Shown here piece by piece: positions 55,780-64,000 of a stretch of 64,000 bases of DNA (positions are counted from its first letter, which is position 1; the number at the start of each line of letters is the position of its first letter). Below the pieces are notes generated by a model that saw only the letters and a list, made by a program, of their open reading frames with translations, was not told where the DNA came from and searched no databases. The translations under genes and the position numbers were made by a program. The DNA is from Siphonodentalium dalli. Lineage: Eukaryota; Mollusca; Scaphopoda; Gadilida; Siphonodentaliidae. Location of the stretch: positions 174,221,164 through 174,285,163 of the forward strand of contig CP136066.1 of assembly GCA_032622095.1 (NCBI GenBank), written 5' to 3'.

Positions 55780-57440
55780 AATTCCTTGATTCAAGCATGA
55801 AAGTGTCAACGACAATGTAGCTCAACTTGAACGGGGACACTGTCATATATTACAGTTAACGAAGCGATAAGGAATGAGGAAAGTTGAAATGTTTAAGTAA
55901 CATCAAGAGGTCAACCCGAATAGCCATACGAAGTTTGGGATCAATTGGATGAAAACTGTTGGCTGTATATAGGGTGTGCTGAAGGATTTAGTCATACAAA
56001 GAGCAATACCAAAGATGGCTGCCATGTCTTTCCACCAAAATCGTTCAAATTCGATAGCACACACCTAGAGGTGTTCCTAATCATGTCTGACAATAACCAA
56101 AACATTTCTCCAATAAATGCAGGCTGCAGGGTGTGCCAATGGATTAAAATCCAAGATGGCTGCTGGTGGCCATGTTTTTCAAATAATTTCTAAAAAGATC
56201 AATGGCTTTCATCTAGAGGTCACCCTGGTGATCCATATGAAGTTTGGTTACGATTGGAAGAGGGACGTCACATGTTGGGTGTGTCGAAGATTTATAGGCA
56301 CAGAGTAAAAAGATAGCCACTAGTGGCTAAAAGTTTGGGAAAAATTCGACGGCTCCCATCTTGTGCTCACCCAAAAGATCCATATGAAGTTTGGTGACGA
56401 TCGGATGAGGGGTGATGTATGGTGTGCCAAAGTATTTAGTTATGCAAAGAGAACAAATCAAGATGGCTGCCGGTGGCCATGTTTTTAATCGAAAACCATT
56501 CAAATTCGATTGCCCCCATCTAGACCTAGAATATAACGAGAGGCCGATCACGATTGGCAGATGTTTAACCCATACCTTGGCGATAGTGATCAGCTATTTT
56601 CAGCCTGGACGCGAAAATCCATAAGCCATAACTCTGTTTTAAAAAATGGATCAAACCAAAATTCGAACTCTATCTGTATTTTGGGCTGAGAAACTCACAT
56701 ACCAAATTTACATACATCTCAATAAAATGAGATATATCAGATGAAAGGTATTATCTACTAAGTATCAGGAATGTTGAGAAGAGTTCATTTTAACTACAAA
56801 AGTCCATACCGTACAAGTGAAGGGGATATAATAGGAGAATGACTATATGAACAATATACAAAAGCATAAAATTGATGACCAGGGTTAACAATTTTAACTC
56901 TATAAAATTAGGAGACTGTACCAGGTATGTCACTTGAACACTGCATTGATAGGCTAAATCAGAGAGCTGTGTGGGAGTCCTGAGCCAACAGGGTCCAATC
57001 ACAATAGGAAATGCAATAAACAACAGATGGCTAGCAGCAGTGAGTATCAGATTTCATTATCAATAATAGAGGTTAACTTAAGTCTCTTTCTCACTGATAG
57101 CACAGGTAATTAGTTGTAAGCTGCGTCTGGTTATATATTGTAAGCAAATCTCAAATCTATTCAATTCTTAGTTAAAACGGGGCCATAACTCTGGTATAAA
57201 AAACAGGATCTGACCCATATTCAAACTCGATCTGTATTTTGAGTTGACAAACTCACATACCAAATTTGGTTCCTATCTAAAATCAATGGCTCCCATTTAG
57301 GGGTCACCCGAATATCCATATTAAGTTAGGTTACGATGGGATGAGAGATGTGACCCGTAGGGTGTGCTAAAGGAAATTGTTGACAGACGGACGCCAACCC
57401 ATGGCAATAGCTCGAACTTGACTTCGTCAAGTTGAATTAA
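55780..57440 (+). repeat. Further degenerate AAGATGGCTGC units and tails
   Basis: Bases 55800-56540 hold about four units with AAGATGGCTGC..GGTGGCCATG, AGAGGT..CC and CATATGAAGTTTGG. Bases 57190-57440 hold another, ending GACAGACGGACGCC. An isolated copy of GAGAGGCCGATCACGAT..CTTGGCGATAGT (56539-56585) matches 52673-52720. No gene is recognised. Confidence 0.6.
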
Positions 57441-58020
57441 AAAATTATTTCTCTCGTGATCTTCAGATATGATAGCAAGAATATATAAACTTCTCGTTTT
57501 TTGTACAAAAAAATGGTGAAATTAAAAATAGTTTTCATGTCATAAAATTATATAAAGGGGCTTATAATTTCCAACCGATTGATGGTTTTTAAATTTTGTG
57601 TCACATGACTTATTCACATGTACCAAATTTCAAAAAGAATTCTAGTCAGATTTTGGGAAATTTCTTTTGAAATATACAGAATATTTTGAGGGAAATGTGA
57701 GGTTAGTTCTTAATTATAACTTTGATTATAATTGTATATAACTGAAATTATGTTACACGGCGTGGAATATCAATCCAATCAATTATTTGATTTCAAGAAT
57801 ATATAAAACAAGCTAATTTACAACAATTAAAAATATTTTGGTTTTTTTTGTCTTTAGTGAGATTTCAGTCTTATATTCGGTACATTATAGGGTTCTTGTA
57901 AGGCTTGCATTCTACCAGCCTCACCGAATAAAACAAACAACGTCAGAAGCGGAATGTCTTCACACTCTCGTCCGTTAATTATGTAACACAAAACAGTTAT
58001 AGACCCGGATTGCCTATAGG
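57441..58020. other. 3' flank of the TRIM-like gene
   Basis: AT-rich, no exon recognised and no clear AATAAA on the minus strand near the stop codon. Confidence 0.4.
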
Positions 58021-59619
58021 TCAACCCGCACTACTGCACACCATGCACGCATAATCTTCTCCCATGACGGCAATAATTTTTCGGGAATCTAAATTGCAGG
58101 AAACGCACCAAACCTTTAAAGTGTTATCGATAGCTATCCCACGAGCACACTGGTGTTGGTCAAGTAGCATAACTTTGTCGCCATCACGACATGGAACGAT
58201 CCATGATCCATCCAGCCAAGGACTGGGGCTCCTTGGTCCCGGAAGTCCTGCTTCGATGCGTGCGACAGAGAGATCTGCTGCCAGAACGAACACAGATTTC
58301 TTCCAAAAGTCGACCACCAGAATTCTCTCTGCAGTAGTCGCAACAGCCACAAATAAACAATTGCTAAATTCGGATTGCGATTCAGAAAGCACGACACCAT
58401 CTTTAGTAAGTAACTTTACGGCTGGTGGATTGCTGTATCCGACAACGAAAATGCCATTGCCTAATATATCAACGCTGCGACAGTTACCCTTAGCAGGGAT
58501 AGTTTCTTTGCGTGAGAGGTCGTCCAATCGAAACGTAACTATTGCTTTGAGGTGATATGAAGGAACATACACAGATCCACCTTTGGCACAGAAATCGGGG
58601 ATATATCCAAGATCCGTTATGGACACGGAGCGCTTTAAATTTCCTTCATCGCTCATTTTCAGAAGGCACGCAGGATCTCGTGTTACTACTATGATATCAG
58701 ATTGTTTGCTGCAGTCAGCATATTTCACTGCTTCGATTCTCCCTTTGATTTTGTCGGTGATATCCAACCATTTGGGTTTCGAGTCAATGGCCCCTTCATT
58801 GTCCATTCCACTTTGACGCTCATCATCGGAGGAATCGCTATTCAGACTCGCCGTTTCATCATCTGCATTCCGACATCGGTCATTTGAAGCGCCTTGTATA
58901 CCTAGCGGATGTGCGACGGTAACTGCCCCCTCGTGTTTCATCGTTTCAATTTCAGAAGATTCTTTTAGAATTCTTTCAAACTTTAACAAACTGTCATTTC
59001 CTCCACGGAATTCTAACGCAAATGGCTCTGCCATGAGTGTGGGACCGGTGGACACTATTTCGTCGGCTGTCGTTATAAACTCGGTGACTTGCAGTAAGTG
59101 GCGTGCCAGCTTCTCTGGATCACTTTTGGTGTCGGATTCAGCTGACGGAGTCCCTATAGCAGACTCCAATCCCAACTCTGCTGCATCTTTCTCCAGAGCA
59201 TCAGCAGTCTCCGTTATCTGGTCGATCTGCTCGTTTAGGTCGTTGATGTCCTCACTGCGCTCAGCAATGGATTTATTCAGCCGACTTCGAGTGATCTCCT
59301 CTTGTCTGTCGATTATCTCCCTTACTTTTGTATAAAACTCGGTCACTTCTTCGTGAAGACAACGTTTGACTTCGTCAGTTTCCGTCAATCTCTGAGTTAT
59401 CACCTCTCGATTCTCTACAGCGTCACTAACTACCTTGTTCAGATGAGATAGGGACTGCTTGACCTCAGATTTGAGCTTCGCTGTTGCCACATCACCGTCA
59501 GAAATTACGCATTCGTCGGAGAATTTTTTATGACAGCCAGGACAGCAAACCACACGATGGTAGAGGCAGAACGAGTCTGCTGGCGATTTGTGTAGTTTGC
59601 AGAATTTTCTAGTAGCCAT
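58021..59619 (-). CDS. TRIM-like protein: variant B-box, coiled coil, probable beta-propeller
   Basis: A single coding exon of 532 residues. Residues 7-37 form a B-box type 2 zinc finger: C7-x2-H10-x7-C18-x2-H21-x4-C26-x2-C29, with His at the fourth ligand and Cys37 near the end instead of the usual His pair. There is no RING domain, so this is not an obvious E3 ligase. Residues about 45-150 are a long charged coiled coil. A Ser/Asp/Glu-rich linker follows (about 245-275, with LNSDSSDDER). Residues about 280-532 show repeated short strands and GIAIDNTLKVWCV-like motifs typical of NHL or WD-type propellers. I start at the second Met (MATRKFC) because a splice acceptor, TTTACTTCCAG, lies at 59637-59647 between it and the first Met at 59658. 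A non-coding 5' exon is therefore likely further right. Lineage-specific expansions of such RING-less TRIM proteins are known in marine invertebrates. The exact role is unknown. Confidence 0.85.
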   Translation of the reverse strand: MATRKFCKLHKSPADSFCLYHRVVCCPGCHKKFSDECVISDGDVATAKLKSEVKQSLSHLNKVVSDAVENREVITQRLTETDEVKRCLHEEVTEFYTKVREIIDRQEEITRSRLNKSIAERSEDINDLNEQIDQITETADALEKDAAELGLESAIGTPSAESDTKSDPEKLARHLLQVTEFITTADEIVSTGPTLMAEPFALEFRGGNDSLLKFERILKESSEIETMKHEGAVTVAHPLGIQGASNDRCRNADDETASLNSDSSDDERQSGMDNEGAIDSKPKWLDITDKIKGRIEAVKYADCSKQSDIIVVTRDPACLLKMSDEGNLKRSVSITDLGYIPDFCAKGGSVYVPSYHLKAIVTFRLDDLSRKETIPAKGNCRSVDILGNGIFVVGYSNPPAVKLLTKDGVVLSESQSEFSNCLFVAVATTAERILVVDFWKKSVFVLAADLSVARIEAGLPGPRSPSPWLDGSWIVPCRDGDKVMLLDQHQCARGIAIDNTLKVWCVSCNLDSRKIIAVMGEDYACMVCSSAG

Positions 59620-59659
59620 ATCTTTACTTTCAAAACCTGGAAGTAAAGAATATCTCAAA

Positions 59660-60932
59660 TATATACACAGTGTAGGCTTTGGGTAATCGAAATTATCTTC
59701 TCTGCACCTCCAGCGGAGTGGTCCACCCTAACCAGGACGGACCTGACTCCAAGCATACCAGCAACTATTGGAACAAGACGGCTGTCAATCAAGACTAGGT
59801 CTACCCATAAATCGTTGGTCTCAGATCAAGTGTCATATTACTGAAACCCGAGACTGCTTGAAGTCTGAAATTGTGCTCCCTATACGGACATGTCACGGAA
59901 AGACTTATTCAAGATCGAGAATTTAGAGAAGTTGGGTTCCGATTTTTTTTCAGTGTGAAACAATAAAGAGCGTCCCTAGTCAGACTATATATCTCTGATA
60001 AAGTAAACAACAAGACAGTCAATGACTGTGGGTCGCTCACCAGACTGTAACGACTGATGAGACTGGGACTGGGAGTCAGTACTCAACAAAATCACTTAAG
60101 GCAAGTAGTTCTAAACATAGACATAGTTGGAGGTTCTCAGATGAGCAGAGCTCTTCACCTTGAAATTTCTAATTGCACACCACTGACAAATCTCCAACCC
60201 CTTACCCTTTTAAAGACAACTATACAACAGTACTAAATTCACAAAATTTCTTTTTACACACCCTCTTAGGTTGAATTTTACAACTGGTACATGTACTTCA
60301 AGCTTTCAAACTTTTGAAAATTACCAACCTGACATCCCACACATTAACAGTTAAAATTTGTGGCCAATGCGGTCCATCAGTTTTACCTGAAGTAGGAACA
60401 TATTGTGTGTTGGTATAAAACATACTGGTTGGAATATAAAATCAAACTATGAGAACAATTCTAACCTATGTTTGATGTGAACATCTAGTCTACAACTGAT
60501 GTTTATCAGGCATGAAATTTTCAACTATGGAAAATTTGATCAAAGTAAGGGGTCAACAGTTCCACCCATCTACACTCCATTCCCATTGCCTCAAACATTG
60601 CCCCCACCCAGGCAGCCTAGAAATCAACATTATTATGTCAGTATCAAACAACATAGATACAGGTAGGGGTGTGGAGAGTTAAATCTCTTATCTCTGCCCA
60701 TATTTGAACAAATATGAATCCCCATCTATGAGATCCATTCATCTAGTAATTTCAAAGGGTAGGTTTAAGAGTTGAAGTGAATTGATTTCCCTCAAAAGTT
60801 TCCTAAAAATGACCATATTTGAACAAATCTGAACACCAGCCAACCAAGAACCCCCCATACAGACAGACAAATTCAATCAGGGTATGATTTCACCTGGATA
60901 AGTGGTGGTTAAGAAAATAATAATGGAACAAC
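59660..60932. other. Upstream of the TRIM-like gene, no gene recognised
   Basis: Expected to contain the 5' leader exon of the TRIM-like gene, but I cannot place it. Otherwise unassigned sequence. Confidence 0.4.
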
Positions 60933-61353
60933 CAAGCCTGAACTTAGTGTGTCGGATATTTGCAGAATGAGGTCCCCAAAAGGTGCATTTAATGATTCTA
61001 TTCCGCAAGGCGGGCTAGCATCTCTGGGGACCTCATTCTGATTAGTCCTCAACTTCCATGGAAAACATAGGAACATATTGAAGTTCTCCAGTTGAAGTTT
61101 ATGATGTGCACCCATTGAGCACCTTGATTATGCATTTATCTTCTGTAAATTATGGGATATAGAAACTGAACAGAAGCTGAAAAAGTTTAAAAGTAACTAA
61201 AAAATGTCAATTTGATACTCTAGGTATTTCCCAGAAGATGAGGTCTAAGCGGAATGAGGTCCCCTTGGGATGTATTTGGTGATGCTAGCCTTCTATACGC
61301 GGTACCATCACAAAATCACCCTACGGGGACCTCATTCACTAAATTCAGGCTTG
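60933..61353. mobile_element. hAT-like double-hairpin MITE
   Basis: CAAGCCTGAACTTAGTGTGT at the left, CACTAAATTCAGGCTTG at the right. The flanks GGAACAAC and GGAACAGA share six bases. Two decayed GAATGAGGTCCCC hairpins lie inside. Confidence 0.7.
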
Positions 61354-61729
61354 GGAACAGAATTTTGTTTTAATTTGATAATGGCAACACGCGGGCAGTG
61401 CTAATGCAGTTGTTTAGATAATTCTATCAGATATATGTTATTCTAATCTAAATTAATACATGACTGTGTCTGTCTCTCTGAAGCTGACTTATAATATCTC
61501 CACTTCTGGTGAGAGAGGTAAGTTGTGATATGATATAGGTGGAGGAGCTGTTGGTTGGGGGCAGAGTGGGGGTCTGGCTCATGGGGTGGGGTGATGGAAA
61601 GTTTCCGTGATTTCATTAAAGATTACAGTTTCATAATTCTGCGGATGTTATAATGTGTTCGTTTTGTTTTTTATTTTATAGCATGTTTAAAGAAAAAAAA
61701 TATGTTTGTTTGTTAAATTGAGCAATGAG

Positions 61730-62135
61730 TTGAATCTGAATTTTGTTTTTAGTTATGTCCCTGGCTTCGCCCAAATTCGACACAGTGACCTCATTTGAAC
61801 AAATCTGAATCCCAGTCACCCAAGGACCCTTCATACAAAATATGAACCTATTCGGCCTGATTGTATTTGAGAAGTCGTTTTAAGAATTAATATGGAGGGA
61901 AAGAGTTATGGCCCTGGCTTCGCACCTATTTGACCCAGTATCCTCATTTGAACAAATCTGAATGTGAGTCACATAGGGGACATCCATACCAAATATGAAC
62001 CCATTCGGTCCTATGGATCTAGAGAAGATGTTCAAAGAATTGTTGACGGACGAATGGACTGACGGACGGACAGACGGACGGACGAGGAGTGATGGCTATA
62101 TATAGCTCCACCGGAGACTTCGTCTCAGGTGAGCT
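61730..62135 (+). repeat. Two units with CCCTGGCTTCGC and a GACGGACGG tail
   Basis: Each unit has CCCTGGCTTCGC, CCTCATTTGAACAAATCTGA, GTCACC or GTCACA, and CATACCAAATATGAACC-like text. The block ends GACGGACGGACAGACGG and GAGACTTCGTCTCAGGTGAG. A related fragment is at 60710-60890 (ATTTGAACAAATCTGAAC). Confidence 0.65.
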
Positions 62136-62742
62136 AGAAAGTGCTCTTATCTCACTTATGCATGTGTGAACAATTTAAAACAGTCGTAAAATTCTACAAT
62201 TTTGGCTATTCGTTTTCAGAGTATATAAAGCACGTATATACATGTATTTATCGGCCTATCTGACCAATTCTGTCAAATTTCATAGATATACACACTATAA
62301 ACGCGCAGTTCATATATCCATGATATCACATCTCAAGATCACGAGAGGAGACTTAATTATTCTTGATTCGTGAAATATAATGATTATATTCATTTAGATA
62401 GGCAACTACCCATGAATAATTTTCTATATTGGAGAAGTTTCATGTCATGCCTGTTGATCAATGAAAAACTGGGCTGAGATGAGTTACGGGTCATTGGTTC
62501 ATAACCAACAAACTTAAAGTTGACCACCAAAGCTCTTAACATTGTGGCCTAATTTCAGTTGATTGCTGCCTGCTTGAGTGGACCAAGCTCCATATCAACA
62601 TTTGTTTTCACTGGGCTGGAATATTTGTGACTGCTTTATTCTTCATGATAATACATGGGGGTATGATACTATATTAGGCAATTAAAAATCTAACTCAAAA
62701 TTATGATACAAATGAAGCTTCCTCTCATGGAGCCAAGACAAT
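62136..62742. other. No gene recognised
   Basis: AT-rich; nothing assigned. Confidence 0.4.
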
Positions 62743-62750
62743 ATAAGCTA

Positions 62751-62946
62751 GGCAATATCATACGACTTCCCCGTCGAGAAAATTTGTCGCCCAATGTTTT
62801 GAGTTTTTCAAAGAAATGTAACTCTAACATACCCAAAGAATGACACCACAGAGAGACACATCTATTGGGTTTTATGGGAGGCGGGCAGTACTGTCTAACA
62901 AACTTCATCCCAAATGTTCTCAACGGGGAAGTCGTATGAGATTGCC
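62751..62946. mobile_element. hAT-like MITE, 196 bp, perfect 8-bp target duplication
   Basis: GGCAATATCATACGACTTCC at the left mirrors GGAAGTCGTATGAGATTGCC at the right. ATAAGCTA flanks it on both sides (62743-62750 and 62947-62954). It is a different family from the CAAGCCTTG elements and has no palindrome modules. Confidence 0.85.
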
Positions 62947-62954
62947 ATAAGCTA

Positions 62955-63510
62955 TTTGTTGATTAGAGTGTTGTGTGGAATTATTAATTTTTTTTAGTTC
63001 TTGGTACGGAAAGGGAAAAAAAAGAAGATATTTTCAACCTCTCAAATGTATTGAAATCCATTGTTTTGAAATCCATTGTTTTGTTGTCTCTTAATAATCG
63101 CTCAGATTCTATATACAATGAAGATTTTTGCCTGAAAGATGCAGATAAATTCTTTGTTGAAAAATATATTCCCATTTTGGCTGGATTTATGCAAAACGTG
63201 AATCTCCCCCTTAATACAGCTGAAACCATACTACTAACAATGTGTTAGTTTCCCTGAGATCATACACGGTAAACACAAAGAACGTTCGTCCTGATAGCTT
63301 CTGTTTGGAAATCTGAAAACAAATGTTTTACTTCGGTGAGTCTTTCCGTTTATATAAAGTTTCTGTATAGGTATTTAATGTATTCGTCGATTTAAATTGT
63401 GATCCACGGGACGTGACAAAAGCGAGCAATTGCACTTTATTAAATTTGATAATTCAATATATGTCGCTTTAATATATAGCCCGATTATAGCTCTAAATCG
63501 TAATTTGACA
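62955..63510. other. No gene assigned
   Basis: The plus-strand frame ending at 63248 (with LKDADKFFVEKYIPILAGFM) looks mildly protein-like but matches no family I know. I leave it open. Confidence 0.3.
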
Positions 63511-63516
63511 TCATTA

Positions 63517-64000
63517 ACACTGTATCGTCATTTGACATTATAGCACTCGTCATTTGTCATTATAGCACTCGGCATTCGTCATTATAGCACTCGCCATTCG
63601 TCATTATGGCACTCGTCATTCGTCATTATAGCACTCGTCATTTGTCATTATAGCACTCGTCATTCGTCATTATAGCACTCTTCATTCGTCATTATAGCAC
63701 TCGTCACTTGTCACTATAGCACTCGTCACTTGTCATTATAGCACTCGTCACTTGTCATTATAGCACTCGTCATTTGTCAGTATAGCACTCGTCACTTGTC
63801 ATTATAGCACTCGTCACTTGTCACTATAGCACTCGTCACTTGTCATTATAGCACTCGTCACTTGTCATTATAGCACTCGACATTCGTCATTATAGCACTC
63901 GATATTTGTCATTATAGCACTCGTCACTTGTCATTATAGCACTCGACATTCGTCATTGTAGCACTCGTCACTATAGCACTCGTCACTTGTCATTATAGCA
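63517..64000 (+). repeat. 22-bp minisatellite, continues past the window
   Basis: About twenty copies of a unit such as CGTCATTTGTCATTATAGCA plus CT, with C/T changes in the second CATTTG/CACTTG half. A half-unit repeat (TCGTCA / TTGTCA) is visible inside it. There are no unique spacers, so it is not a CRISPR array. Confidence 0.95.

Noticed and set aside
58064-59335. Plus-strand frames opposite the TRIM-like gene
   Set aside because: They are shadows of the minus-strand coding exon, which has recognisable zinc-finger and coiled-coil features.
63051-63248. 65-codon plus-strand frame with LKDADKFFVEKYIPILAGFM
   Set aside because: Protein-like in composition but no family, splice signals or start context that would support a gene call.
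63517-64000. Possible CRISPR array
   Set aside because: The 22-bp units are contiguous and have no unique spacers; the genome is eukaryotic.

Overview
This is a eukaryotic nuclear window, almost certainly from a marine invertebrate animal. The signs are spliced genes with GT-AG introns, low coding density, animal-specific families (a voltage-gated potassium channel T1 domain, FAM177A, PCMT1, a B-box/coiled-coil TRIM-like protein) and a very dense load of short inverted-repeat transposons, Helentron-like repeats and microsatellites. The repeat style (motifs such as TTGACCTTGACC, CAAGATGGCC, GACGGACGG) resembles mollusc and other lophotrochozoan or basal deuterostome genomes. I cannot name the species.

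Layout. 1-9.7 kb: intergenic or intronic repeat-rich DNA. 9772-10398 (-): first coding exon of a Kv potassium channel (complete T1 domain); the membrane part is not in the window. 11.2-11.7 kb (-): relic of a LINE 3' end. 12-14.3 kb: repeats. 14394-21424 (+): a complete five-exon FAM177A gene of 176 codons, whose first intron carries a transposon inside a transposon with a tRNA-type SINE inside both. 21.8-29.4 kb: repeats, including palindromic double-hairpin elements. 29866-50193 (-): a complete PCMT1 (protein-L-isoaspartate O-methyltransferase) gene in five coding exons, with its last exon present twice in tandem. Its 11.8 kb first intron holds about 10.7 kb of tandem and inverted Helentron-like units. 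50194-50372: short interval with a CCAAT box, a possible bidirectional promoter. 50373-54335 (+): weak evidence for a divergent gene (a 34-codon ORF and one exon-like block). 52182-54238: inverted-repeat transposon. 58021-59619 (-): single-exon TRIM-like gene of 532 codons (variant B-box, coiled coil, probable beta-propeller). 59.6-63.5 kb: repeats. 63.5-64 kb: 22-bp minisatellite running off the window.

The genes are not an operon and show no shared pathway. No bacterial, phage, CRISPR or biosynthetic system is present. The most interesting content is mobile-element architecture: two unrelated families of inverted-repeat elements that each carry tandem palindromes, one with 8-bp target duplications (hAT-like) and one bounded by TTAA; nested elements whose empty site can be read from the host's other arm; the inverted satellite-like array in the PCMT1 intron; and the duplicated PCMT1 terminal exon.

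All gene models were made by eye from open frames, splice consensus and recalled protein families. Repeat boundaries without stated target duplications are approximate, to about 10-30 bases.
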